From assembly GCF_003651185.1 (NCBI RefSeq), contig NZ_RCDC01000004.1:2404659-2468658 (forward strand): a stretch of DNA of 64,000 bases. Direction: 5' to 3'. The notes under the pieces were generated by a model. That model saw only the letters and a list, made by a program, of their open reading frames with translations, had not been told where the DNA came from and made no database searches. Positions 53,045-63,632 of this stretch are shown in pieces. Position numbers and translations under genes: made by a program. Each line of letters starts with the position of its first letter. Positions within the stretch are counted from its first letter, which is position 1. The stretch comes from Stenotrophomonas rhizophila (GTDB lineage: Bacteria; Pseudomonadota; Gammaproteobacteria; Xanthomonadales; Xanthomonadaceae).

Positions 53045-54856
53045 TCAGCGCTTGGCCGCGCTTTTGTACTTCGGCACGAAGACGTCATTGACGGCCTTGG
53101 CCAGCTGGTCCGGCGGCAGCAGGCCCTGGTCGAGCAGGAAGTTGTTGAACGCCAGCCGGTCGAAGCGATCGCCCAGCGCCAGCTCGGTCTGCATGCGCAG
53201 CTCAAGAATCCGGGTGTAGCCGTAGAAGTAGCTGCCGGCCTGGCCGGGCATGCGCACCATGTAGCGGTCCAGCTCCTGCGTGGCCATCGCCTTGGACAGG
53301 CCGACCTCATCGATCAGCACGCGCTCGGCGTTGGCCCGGTCGATCTGACCCAGGTTGAGCATCGGGTCCAGCATCGCGCGTGCGGCCCGCAGCAGGCGGA
53401 ACTGCAGCGCGATCAGCTGACCGTCCAGCGGCTCGTACGGCACCATCTCCGCTTCGGCATACAGCGCCCAGCCTTCCACGTTGACCGAATTGAAGGCGAA
53501 CATCGTGCGGGCCAGCGAGATGCCGCGCTCGACCATCGCGGTGAACTGCAGTTCGTGGCCCGGGCGGCCTTCATGCGCGCTCAGCGTCCAGGCGGCCGAG
53601 CCGAAGTTGAAATCGTCGTACTGCGCGGCCTTGTCGCCAGCGGCCGGGTTGCCCAGCGGCAACACGAAGGTGCCCTGCTGCCCGGTATTGCCGACCAGCG
53701 GCGCCGGCAGGAAATGCGGTGCCGGCGAGGCGGCGCTTTCGGCAGCCGAGCCCAGGCGCATCTGCATCGGGCGCTGCGGCACATCGACGATCTTTTCCTT
53801 GCGGATGATCGGGTCGATCGCATCGATCACGCCGCGGTAGTGGTGCTCGAGCTGATCGTCGGGAATCTTGTCGCCCTTGAGCGCACGTACCACGGCCACC
53901 GGGTCGGTGCTGTCGGTGACCTTCAGGCCCTTGGCCTGCACTACCAGCGGTGCCAGCTGGCGCATCGCCGAGCGGGTTTCCATGAATTCCAGCTGGGCCC
54001 GCTGCATCAGCAGCGCCGGGGCGATGTCGATGCCCACGCGCTTGAGCTGGTACGCATACAGCGGCTCGGGCAGACGCGCATCGGTGCGGGCCTTGGGCAG
54101 CACCTCGCGGCGGGTCCAATCGCGGTACTCGCGCAGCTGGCTGGCGATGGTCTGCAGCGCCTGCTCGGCGCCGGCCACCTTGTACTTGCCGAACAGCTGC
54201 TCGATGCCGGTGATGTAGGTGTCCACATTGGCCAGCGACTGCTCCACTTCGATCTTAGTCGGCTGCAGCAGGGTCTTGTCGCCCAGGCGCTCTTCATAGC
54301 GCTGGCGCGACAGCGTGGTCACCGGCTGCGTGCCCGGGGCAAGCCCGGCGTAGGCCTTCAGGCGATCCAGCGCCTTGGCCCGGCGCTCGGTGGGCACCTG
54401 GTCGGACAGCAGCAGGTTGAGGCCGCTGAACACCGTCTGCGGGGTGTCGCTCCACGGCAGCAGGTACTTCTCGTTGAGTTCGCTGCCTTCGATGTTCTGG
54501 TTGGCAGCGGCGATCATGATCGCCAGGTCCTGGCGGACGTTGGGATCGCGTTCGGTGGCGAGCTTGGCCTGCAGTTCACCGCGGGCCTTGGTCATCGCCG
54601 CGCGGTAGCGAGCACCGTTGTCGGGGCCGAAATCGGCCACCTTGTCGTCATAGCCGGGTACGCCGAAGAAGCCGGTCTCTTCCGGCTGGAACGGGCCCTG
54701 CGCATCGAGCAGGATCTGCGCCAGCGTGTTGCTGCGGGTGACCCAGGCCGGCGAGGCGGCGGGCTTGGCGGCAGCCGGGGCGGCCAAGGCCGGCGGGGCC
54801 GACAACGCGGCGGGAACGGTCAGGGCCAACGCGACAGCGAGGACAAGCGGCTTCAT
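53045..54856 (-). CDS. exported DUF885 family zinc peptidase-like protein
   Basis: The 603-aa protein has a signal peptide (residues 1-25). Its helical DUF885 domain ends with the zinc motif LSAHEGRPGHELQF, the family's HExxPGHxxQ with Arg at one position, and then VNVEGWALYAEAEMVPYE and GLSKAMATQELDRYMVRMPGQAGSYFYG. DUF885 enzymes resemble gluzincin carboxypeptidases. ATG 54856 gives the signal peptide. It lies 68 bp downstream of the prodomain-only gene on the same strand. Confidence 0.87.
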   Translation of the reverse strand: MKPLVLAVALALTVPAALSAPPALAAPAAAKPAASPAWVTRSNTLAQILLDAQGPFQPEETGFFGVPGYDDKVADFGPDNGARYRAAMTKARGELQAKLATERDPNVRQDLAIMIAAANQNIEGSELNEKYLLPWSDTPQTVFSGLNLLLSDQVPTERRAKALDRLKAYAGLAPGTQPVTTLSRQRYEERLGDKTLLQPTKIEVEQSLANVDTYITGIEQLFGKYKVAGAEQALQTIASQLREYRDWTRREVLPKARTDARLPEPLYAYQLKRVGIDIAPALLMQRAQLEFMETRSAMRQLAPLVVQAKGLKVTDSTDPVAVVRALKGDKIPDDQLEHHYRGVIDAIDPIIRKEKIVDVPQRPMQMRLGSAAESAASPAPHFLPAPLVGNTGQQGTFVLPLGNPAAGDKAAQYDDFNFGSAAWTLSAHEGRPGHELQFTAMVERGISLARTMFAFNSVNVEGWALYAEAEMVPYEPLDGQLIALQFRLLRAARAMLDPMLNLGQIDRANAERVLIDEVGLSKAMATQELDRYMVRMPGQAGSYFYGYTRILELRMQTELALGDRFDRLAFNNFLLDQGLLPPDQLAKAVNDVFVPKYKSAAKR

Positions 54857-54924
54857 GCAGGAACTCCAGGGCAGGATGCCTGCGACCCTACGCACTTGGC
54901 GGGCCGGGGGCAATTGGCCGGAGG

Positions 54925-55512
54925 TCATGCCCCGCCGGGAGGCTGGCCGGCGGTGTCGAGAATGAACGGGTCGACAGGATATGGGTCGCGCACCGTGGGT
55001 GCCTCATTGGGAACCCGACGCAGATCGATGCGCAACAGTAGATCCCCAAATAGCTGATACAGCACGTGGCCCCGTGAAAAACTGGACATGAAGTCGCCGT
55101 TGCCCAGTTCGGTGATGTCCACGGTGCTCGGTATTCCCCCAGGCCCGCGCACCCCGATGATCGTTCCTGTCCAAAGTCGCCGCGATGTGGACGAGCGCTG
55201 GACAACATGTGTGCTGCCTTCCGCCACATACAGACGAACATCCTCCGGCTCGGTGGCGATGAGGGACGTACGTTCGATAACGAGCACCTCGTCGAACAGA
55301 TCGACCTGGATCCGATCGGAGGCCAGTGCGGTCCGGTCCACCTTGACCCTCCGTGCCCAGTCGTACATTCCGGTGGAGTAGCGCTTGCGCGCCTCCGGCC
55401 CGGGGCCCCATCCATCGGCGGGCACCTCGATGAACGGTACCGCCGCCCACGTCGTCGACGCCAGCAACACACCACAAAGCGCGATCAACCAACCACACAG
55501 GATGCGTTTCAC
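54925..55512 (-). CDS. prodomain-only paralogue of the adjacent metzincin protease
   Basis: The 195-aa protein starts MKRILCGWLIALCGVLLAST, a signal peptide nearly identical to that of the upstream protease. The mature part (FIEVPADGWGPGPEARKRYS, VDLFDEVLVIER, RGHVLYQLFGDLLLRIDLRR, NEAPTVRDPYPVDPFILD) matches the protease prodomain over its whole length. It stops at the point where the protease continues into its catalytic domain, with a short tail TAGQPPGGA. No zinc motif is present. It may be a trans-acting inhibitor or chaperone, or a degraded duplicate. The bases just before the ATG are also duplicated. Confidence 0.85.
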   Translation of the reverse strand: MKRILCGWLIALCGVLLASTTWAAVPFIEVPADGWGPGPEARKRYSTGMYDWARRVKVDRTALASDRIQVDLFDEVLVIERTSLIATEPEDVRLYVAEGSTHVVQRSSTSRRLWTGTIIGVRGPGGIPSTVDITELGNGDFMSSFSRGHVLYQLFGDLLLRIDLRRVPNEAPTVRDPYPVDPFILDTAGQPPGGA

Positions 55513-55645
55513 GTCTCCACCTCGCTTGGAGCATTGCCGGACATTGCCCGACCCGGCTTTCCACGTTTCAACGCTGGCATGATGAATGGAATTTCACTAG
55601 CTAACGCTAGGCACATTGCGTAGTTCTCTCGCCTGTAGGCAATGA

Positions 55646-56920
55646 TCAAGGGTCTGGATAGAAGGCCGCAATCGTGGCACGCGTCTCGTTCAGCACGCGA
55701 ACGTTGTGATGTTGCCGCGCCGTTCCGGCGGGTAGTCCATTGTGACTTCCGCTTGGCGAAGACCATCGATTGATGCGACCGCATTCGCGGTCGCTGCAAT
55801 CGTAAGCCATCACTGTCCGCCAACGATCAGGCGTGTTCAGCGGCGCCTGATAGCCGTGGCCATATTCGAATTTCGGAGGATGGACGGAGGCATGCGCCAG
55901 GTCATGATCGGCGCCAAGCAAGTGGCCAATTTCATGAGCAAGGCTGTTCTTCTCGTCTGCAAGGCAGTTCCGCTCCACCACCGCAAACGCCGTCTCCTTC
56001 GTTGCCAGCAAGCGCTGTGCCTGGCCGCAAACAGTAGGTGCGTCGTCTGTATCGACGATCATCAAGATGAGATCCGCTTTCTCCATCTGCCGCATTCTAT
56101 GGACGAGCCAGAGCGGCCCTTCGATGCCTAACGCTAGATCGTCCAGCGCCTGCAACACGGTCGATTCGGCATATCCGGGGAGCGCATTTCCCGCCCGCTG
56201 CAGGTCAACGAGAACTCCGCTCTCTCGAAATCCTTCATTTGCATGTGCGACAGCTCTTTGCATCATGCTAAAGATCTGCTCTCTCCCATCCGCCAGTGAT
56301 TTGTTCCCATAGCCGAAGGCGACCCGGATAGTGGATCGCTCATCGGACTGAGTGACTTGGTCGAGAATGAGCGGATCCACTGGATATGGGTCGCGCACCG
56401 TGGGTGCCTCGTTCGGCAGCCTCCGCAGATCACTGCGCACCAACAGGTCCCCGAACAGTTGGTAACGAAGATGACCTCGGGTGAAGCTCGTCATCAACTC
56501 GCCATTTTCCATTTCGATGACGTGGACAATCTGGGGCATGCCCCCTGCACCACGCCCACCGACCACTTCACCCACCCACAGGTGCCGCGACGACGTGGCT
56601 TCACGATGGACTTCCCGTCCCGTTCCGATGGCCTGATAGAGCGGTGTAATGTCCGTCTCACTATTGGCAGCGCGCATACGGTTGACGACGAGAATGCCGT
56701 CAAACAGATCGACCTGAAGCTGGTCAGCCGCCAGCGCAGCACGGTGCACCTCTACCCGCCGGGCCCAGTCGAAAATGCCCTTGGAGTAGCGCTTGCGCGC
56801 CTCCGGTCCAGGGTCCCATCCGTCGGCGGGCACCTCGATGAACGGTACCGCCGCCCAGGTCGTCGGCGCCAGCAACACGCCACACACCGCGATCAACCAA
56901 CCACACAGGATGCGTTTCAC
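55646..56920 (-). CDS. secreted metzincin (reprolysin-like) zinc protease
   Basis: The 424-aa protein has a signal peptide (residues 1-23) and a prodomain of about 165 residues shared with the next gene. The catalytic domain begins near STIRVAFGYGNKSLADGREQ and holds the zinc motif HEIGHLLGADHD (HExxHxxGxxHD), followed by the Met-turn region TVMAYDCSDREC. It ends ETRATIAAFYPDP. There is no visible transport tag beyond the signal peptide, so it should be periplasmic or secreted. Closest families are M12B/M72-type bacterial zincins. It is first in a leftward group with the prodomain paralogue. Confidence 0.87.
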   Translation of the reverse strand: MKRILCGWLIAVCGVLLAPTTWAAVPFIEVPADGWDPGPEARKRYSKGIFDWARRVEVHRAALAADQLQVDLFDGILVVNRMRAANSETDITPLYQAIGTGREVHREATSSRHLWVGEVVGGRGAGGMPQIVHVIEMENGELMTSFTRGHLRYQLFGDLLVRSDLRRLPNEAPTVRDPYPVDPLILDQVTQSDERSTIRVAFGYGNKSLADGREQIFSMMQRAVAHANEGFRESGVLVDLQRAGNALPGYAESTVLQALDDLALGIEGPLWLVHRMRQMEKADLILMIVDTDDAPTVCGQAQRLLATKETAFAVVERNCLADEKNSLAHEIGHLLGADHDLAHASVHPPKFEYGHGYQAPLNTPDRWRTVMAYDCSDRECGRINRWSSPSGSHNGLPAGTARQHHNVRVLNETRATIAAFYPDP

Positions 56921-57067
56921 GTCTCCACCTCGCCTGCAGCGTTGCCCGACCGGGCAGGTGCATCGAGGCTAACGGCAGCAGGTGCGCGGAACGCCGCGCG
57001 GCATCACGGTATCAACGAAACCATCCGTCATCTCGGATTCGAAAGGCTGACGCTTCCAAGCCACCCC

Positions 57068-57568
57068 TCAAAGACGGAGCGACGGTGGGCACTCGCCCTT
57101 GGCCCGGCACTCGGCCAGCGCGCAGCGCTCGGCGGCCTCGGCATCATCCAGCGCGGTCAGATCGATGGCGTCGTTGGCATCGGTGACCACATACAGCATC
57201 GGGTAGTCCCAGTGCACGCCACTGCGCTTGGCATTGAGGAACAGGCGGCCCTTCCCTTGTGGACCGCTCACCCCGATCACGAACTGGCTCTGGCCATTGG
57301 AATGCATCGAGCCGGCCGGCAGGTAGCCATCGCGCAGGGGCTCACCCAGCGCTTCGACCAGCTCGACGTTGCAGCGCGCGCGGCGCATGGCCTCCTGGTA
57401 GGGCGTGCTGGATTTGCTCCAGTACGCCCACTGGGACAGCGCGAACCACACCGCGCCCGCTGCCGCCGCCATGCCGACCACCACCGCCACTGGCATGGCC
57501 CAGCGCCAGTGGCGTCGCCACCAGCCGGTGGACACGGTGGTACCAGGAAGTGCGGGCGGCAATGTCAT
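57068..57568 (-). CDS. Coa1/Tim21-like membrane protein
   Basis: The 166-aa protein has a proline-rich N-terminus, one membrane helix (WAMPVAVVVGMAAAAGAVWFAL, about residues 23-44), and a domain like cytochrome c oxidase assembly factor Coa1: YQEAMRRARCNVELVEALGEPLRDG, GQSQFVIGVSGPQGKGRLFLNAKRSG and DYPMLYVVTD. In this family the soluble domain faces away from the cytoplasm; the bacterial function is unknown. AAGGAG precedes the ATG at 57568. Confidence 0.82.
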   Translation of the reverse strand: MTLPPALPGTTVSTGWWRRHWRWAMPVAVVVGMAAAAGAVWFALSQWAYWSKSSTPYQEAMRRARCNVELVEALGEPLRDGYLPAGSMHSNGQSQFVIGVSGPQGKGRLFLNAKRSGVHWDYPMLYVVTDANDAIDLTALDDAEAAERCALAECRAKGECPPSLRL

Positions 57569-57607
57569 CGGCAAACTCCTTGTCAGGCCGGTGGCAGGAA
57601 CGGCGGA

Positions 57608-59899
<2,292 letters not shown>

Positions 59900-60006
59900 C
59901 TAACCAAAACCGCTCCGATCGTGCCGGGGATGGCGGGTATCCTGCCGCGCCAAGCGTGCCGGAAAGCCGGCCAGCGGCCGGCATGACCGGGCAGGCGACC
60001 AATGCG

Positions 60007-60696
60007 TCAGCGTTGGCCGAACAGGTGCTTGCGCTCTTCCTCGCTGAGCGGCTTGCCGGCCTGCGGGTTCACCTGCTCGCGCAGGGCATACGCGCGCTGG
60101 GTGGCCGGTCGGGCGGCGATCGCGTCATGCCAGCGCTTGAGGTTCGGGAAGGCGTCAAAGTCCACCGGAAGCGTGTCGTAGGCCCCGATCCACGGATAGC
60201 TGGCCATATCGGCGATGCTGTAGTCATCGCCGCCGAGGTAGGCACTCTGCGCCAGGCGCTTGTCCATCACCCCGTGCAGGCGACGCACTTCGTTGTTGTA
60301 GCGCTCGATCGCATAGGGAATCTTTTCGGGCGCGTAGACGTTGAAATGGCCCATCTGCCCGCTCATCGGGCCGAGCCCGGCCATCTGCCAGAACAGCCAT
60401 TCCAGTACCGCCACGCGGCCGCGGGTGTCGGCCGGCAGGAAGCGGCCGGTCTTCTCGGCCAGGTACAGCAGGATCGCGCCGGACTCGAACACGCTTTGCG
60501 GGGCGTCGCCGTCGGTGGGCGGGTGGTCGACCAGCGCCGGCATCTTGTTGTTGGGTGAGATCGCCAGGAAGGCAGGCGTGAACTGGTCCCCGGCGCCGAT
60601 GTTCACCGGCTGGATCCGGTACGGCAGCCCGGTTTCCTCCAGCATCAGCGTGACTTTGTGGCCATTGGGGGTAGGCCAGTAGTACAGATCGATCAT
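60007..60696 (-). CDS. glutathione S-transferase family (YfcG/YghU-like)
   Basis: The 229-aa cytoplasmic protein has an N-terminal thioredoxin-like domain ([55 protein letters not shown]) and an all-helical C-terminal domain with [19 protein letters not shown]. The TPNGHK / NNKMPALVD pattern is that of Nu-class enzymes such as YfcG, which act as disulfide-bond oxidoreductases. Confidence 0.92.
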   Translation of the reverse strand: MIDLYYWPTPNGHKVTLMLEETGLPYRIQPVNIGAGDQFTPAFLAISPNNKMPALVDHPPTDGDAPQSVFESGAILLYLAEKTGRFLPADTRGRVAVLEWLFWQMAGLGPMSGQMGHFNVYAPEKIPYAIERYNNEVRRLHGVMDKRLAQSAYLGGDDYSIADMASYPWIGAYDTLPVDFDAFPNLKRWHDAIAARPATQRAYALREQVNPQAGKPLSEEERKHLFGQR

Positions 60697-60802
60697 GGCG
60701 AGGGCTCGCGAAGAGAGAATCCCGAGTCTAGTCCGTCACTCGGCTTGGCAGGGTCAAGCCGGACCGTTACGCTGCGCCGTCCCCGCAACGCAGCATTCCA
60801 GC

Positions 60803-61414
60803 ATGAGCTCGACCTCGAAATCCCCGAACGCCCTGTCCACCCTCATCTTCGCCTCGCGCTGGCTGCAGGTGCCCCTGTACCTCGGCCTGATCCTGGCCCA
60901 GGGCGTCTATGTGTTCCTGTTCGGCAAGGAACTGTGGCACCTGCTGCACCAGGCAAACCAGATGGGCGAGCAGGAAATCATGCTGCTGGTGCTGGGCCTG
61001 ATCGACGTGGTGATGATCTCCAACCTGCTGGTGATGGTGATCGTCGGGGGTTATGAAACCTTCGTGTCGCGTCTGCGCCTGGAAGGTCATCCGGACCAGC
61101 CGGAGTGGCTGAGCCACGTCAACGCCAGCGTGTTGAAGGTTAAGCTGGCGCTGTCGATCATCGGCATCTCCTCGATCCACCTGCTCAAGACCTTCATTGG
61201 TGCCGGCAACCTGGGCGCCCTGCCCGCCTGCAACAGCGAGGCGTACCTGAAGGCCGTCGCCGCCGTGGGCGATGTCATCAAGTGCTCCACGATGACCTCC
61301 GACGGTGTGATGTGGCAGACCATCATCCATGGCGCCTTCATCCTCTCGGCGATCGGCATCGCCTACACCGACAAGCTGATGAGCGGCACGCCAAGCAAGG
61401 CACTGTCTCACTGA
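60803..61414 (+). CDS. YqhA/UPF0114 family membrane protein
   Basis: The 203-aa protein has four membrane helices. Conserved pieces are [49 protein letters not shown] and [22 protein letters not shown]. Function not known. ATG 60803 is chosen over the longer frame, which would overlap the divergent GST promoter. Confidence 0.9.
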   Translation: MSSTSKSPNALSTLIFASRWLQVPLYLGLILAQGVYVFLFGKELWHLLHQANQMGEQEIMLLVLGLIDVVMISNLLVMVIVGGYETFVSRLRLEGHPDQPEWLSHVNASVLKVKLALSIIGISSIHLLKTFIGAGNLGALPACNSEAYLKAVAAVGDVIKCSTMTSDGVMWQTIIHGAFILSAIGIAYTDKLMSGTPSKALSH

Positions 61415-61601
61415 GGCTTGCACGGCAGCGGCGGCATCGGTGAGGATGCCCCCTGCCCTGGACGCCTGGCCCCCGGGCCGGGCGGGGTGATGCTAGATTG
61501 CACACCTGCGGGTCCGCCGTGGACGTCGGGAAACGTCCATGGCCTTCGGTCGGCCTGACCGCATCAGGCTCTACGTATCGTCGTCTTCAAAGGGGAGTTG
61601 G

Positions 61602-62597
61602 ATGTCGCACGTCAAGACTCATGGCCCGGCGCGGCTGTTCGCGCCGATGATCCTGCTGGTGGCCCTGTCCGCCTGCTCGGGCAAGGACGAGACCGTACCG
61701 GCGACGCCGGCGGCCCCTGTGGCCCCCACTGCTGCCCCGGCCGCACCGGCGGTGTCGGCCAAGGTCCAGTCGATGGGCACCGAGGAACTGCGCGAGCTGG
61801 CCAGCAAGGCGCTGCGCGAGAACCGCATGTACGCCCCGGCCGGCGACAATGCCATCGAGTATTACCTGGCGCTGCGCGACAAGACGCCGGATGACGCCTC
61901 GGTCAAGAGCGCGCTGACCGATCTGCTGCCCTACACCCTGATCGCCGCCGAGCAGAACCTGGGCCGCGAGGACTTCGCCGAGACCCAGCGGCTGGTCGCG
62001 CTGATCGAAAAAGTGGACCCGACCGCCCCGGCGTTGCCGCGCCTGAAGCAGGGCATCAGCGGCAGCATGCAGACCGCCCTCAAGCGCACCCAGGAAGAGA
62101 CCGACAAGGTCAAGAAGGACGCCGAGACCCGCGCCAAGCAGCTGGTGGAACAGCAGAAGCTGGCCCAGCAGCAGACCACCGAAGCCGAGGCCGCACGGCA
62201 GATCGCCGCGCAGCAGGAAGCCGCGCGCCGTGATACGCAGGATGCCGAGCGCCAGGCCACCGCCCGTCGCGAGGCCGAACAGCGCCAGCAGCAGGCGGCC
62301 GCCCAGCAGGCGGCGGCGACCCGCCAGGCCGCCGCCGCACCCAGCCTGCGCCCAGTCAGCACGCCCGCCCCGCGCTACCCGGCCGACGCCCTGCGCTCGG
62401 GCATCTCCGGCGAAGTACTGGTCGAACTCACGGTCGGCACCGACGGCTCGGTGACCGCCGCTCGCGTGCTGCGCGCCACCCCGGCCCGCGTGTTCGATCG
62501 CGAAGCGCTCAATGCGGTCAAGCGCTGGAAGTTCGAACCGGTCGGTGCACCAGTCACGACGCGCCGTACGCTTGCCTTCGCGCCGGAAGGCGGCTGA
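61602..62597 (+). CDS. lipoprotein with C-terminal TonB domain
   Basis: The 331-aa protein has lipoprotein signal HGPARLFAPMILLVALSAC (lipobox LSAC, Cys25), followed by Ser at +2, which favours outer-membrane sorting. An Ala/Pro linker, a helical tetratricopeptide-like part (about 55-155) and a Gln/Ala/Glu-rich coiled coil (about 160-265) precede the TonB C-terminal domain. That domain reads RYPADALRSGISGEVLVEL, VGTDGSVTAARVLRATP and AVKRWKFEPV. TonB proteins normally have an inner-membrane anchor, so this topology is unusual. AGGGGAG lies seven bases before the ATG. A good terminator follows. Confidence 0.85.
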   Translation: MSHVKTHGPARLFAPMILLVALSACSGKDETVPATPAAPVAPTAAPAAPAVSAKVQSMGTEELRELASKALRENRMYAPAGDNAIEYYLALRDKTPDDASVKSALTDLLPYTLIAAEQNLGREDFAETQRLVALIEKVDPTAPALPRLKQGISGSMQTALKRTQEETDKVKKDAETRAKQLVEQQKLAQQQTTEAEAARQIAAQQEAARRDTQDAERQATARREAEQRQQQAAAQQAAATRQAAAAPSLRPVSTPAPRYPADALRSGISGEVLVELTVGTDGSVTAARVLRATPARVFDREALNAVKRWKFEPVGAPVTTRRTLAFAPEGG

Positions 62598-62621
62598 TCG
62601 CGGCGTCACGTTGGATGACGA

Positions 62622-62651
62622 AAGGCCCGGAGCGATCCGGGCCTTTTTTTT
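62622..62651 (+). terminator. Rho-independent terminator of the TonB-lipoprotein gene
   Basis: AAGGCCCGGA-GCGA-TCCGGGCCTT with eight T (62644-62651). The last two T are also the first bases of the RAYT element. Confidence 0.85.
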
Positions 62652-62708
62652 AACGGGGACGGGGGTAGTTAATAACAGGGACGGAGGTAGTTAAGCGGAG
62701 GTAGTTAA
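62650..62708 (+). repeat. left inverted repeat of the RAYT element
   Basis: It begins TTAACGGGGAC and is built of three tandem units, each ending in GGAGGTAGTTAA or GGGGGTAGTTAA. The right arm, read inverted, differs by two substitutions and one short indel. Each unit contains GTAG, the tetranucleotide that heads REP elements. Confidence 0.9.
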
Positions 62709-62801
62709 GCGCGCTTCTCTTACGGCTGCGTGCACCACAGGCCTAGCTCTTTTTCCTGCGTGGGTCTGCAAGGTAACGGTTCGCCATCAACGTTGCCGAC
62801 C

Positions 62802-63497
62802 ATGCCCCGTTCCGCTCGCTTGGTTCTCCCCGGCATTCCGCTTCACGTCATACAACGTGGGGTCAATCGCGCTGCACTGTTCATCGACGATGAAGACCGG
62901 CGTCACTACCTGCGCCTGTTGCGCAATGCCTGCCGCAAGCAGGCGGTTGCCATTCACGCGTTCGTGCTGATGGGCAATCACGTCCATCTTCTGATCACAC
63001 CGTCTACAGTGGAGGGGCTGGCCCCCGCCATGCGGCAGTGTGGGCAGAACTATGTGCAGTACTTCAACAAGCGACATGTGCGGAGCGGTACGTTGCTGGA
63101 GGGCCGGTTCAAATCCTGCCTGGTGGATTCCGATGGTTACCTGTTGATGGTGCATCGATACATCGAGCTGAATCCGGTACGGGCCGCGATGGTGGCGTTT
63201 CCAGAGGAATATCGATGGTCCAGCGTTCGGGTGTACCTCGGCCTTGAGCACAACCCGATGCTGACACCACATCCCTGTTACACCCTCCTGGGCCCGACGC
63301 CGGAAGCGCGTGCGAATGCATACAGCGAATGGCTGCGGGCCAGCATTCAACCAGACGAACGAGAGCGGATCGTGATCTACGTCGCGCAGGAGCGCGCGTT
63401 GGGCAGCCCGCGCTTCCAAGACATGGTGGGACGGGCATTGCAGAGGTCCGTGGTCTGCAGGCTTGCGGGAAGACCGGTCAAGGAGACGGGCGACTAG
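62802..63497 (+). CDS. REP-associated tyrosine transposase (RAYT, Y1/IS200-like)
   Basis: HUH single-strand transposase of 231 aa. The N-terminus LPGIPLHVIQRGVNRAALF is the standard RAYT start. The metal-binding HUH motif is in VLMGNHVHLLITP (about residues 57-69), and the catalytic Tyr is in MVHRYIELNPVRA (about 120-132), followed by EYRWSS. ATG 62802 fits the family; a longer frame from 62730 has no homology. RAYTs are thought to move REP palindromes such as those in this window. No second transposase gene accompanies it. Confidence 0.93.
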   Translation: MPRSARLVLPGIPLHVIQRGVNRAALFIDDEDRRHYLRLLRNACRKQAVAIHAFVLMGNHVHLLITPSTVEGLAPAMRQCGQNYVQYFNKRHVRSGTLLEGRFKSCLVDSDGYLLMVHRYIELNPVRAAMVAFPEEYRWSSVRVYLGLEHNPMLTPHPCYTLLGPTPEARANAYSEWLRASIQPDERERIVIYVAQERALGSPRFQDMVGRALQRSVVCRLAGRPVKETGD

Positions 63498-63540
63498 CAG
63501 ACTATCGGTCAGCGTCCTGGTACCACCTGACGCCCCCGAA

Positions 63541-63600
63541 TTAACTACCTCCGAATTAACTACCTCCGTCCCTGTTATTAATTACCTCCGTCCCCGTTAA
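63541..63600 (-). repeat. right inverted repeat of the RAYT element
   Basis: It is the mirror of 62650-62708. Read on the minus strand it starts TTAACGGGGACGGAGGTAAT and ends GGAGGTAGTTAA. The middle unit GGGACGGAGGTAGTTAA is identical in both arms. Confidence 0.9.
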
Positions 63601-63603
63601 GAA

Positions 63604-63627
63604 GAAGGGCCCCTTTCGGAGCCCTTC
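63604..63627 (-). terminator. terminator hairpin of the permease gene
   Basis: On the minus strand GAAGGGC (63627-63621) pairs with GCCCTTC (63610-63604), five bases after the permease stop. The T tract beyond it is short and passes into the repeat of the RAYT element, which may have replaced the original one. Confidence 0.6.
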
Positions 63628-63632
63628 GTCGA

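Larger units (their letters stand above)
62650..63600 (+). mobile_element. RAYT element with long inverted terminal repeats
   Basis: The 951-bp unit consists of one REP-associated tyrosine transposase gene between inverted repeats of 59 and 60 bp (62650-62708 and 63541-63600). It has landed exactly between two transcription terminators of unrelated genes. No target duplication is evident. Confidence 0.75.
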
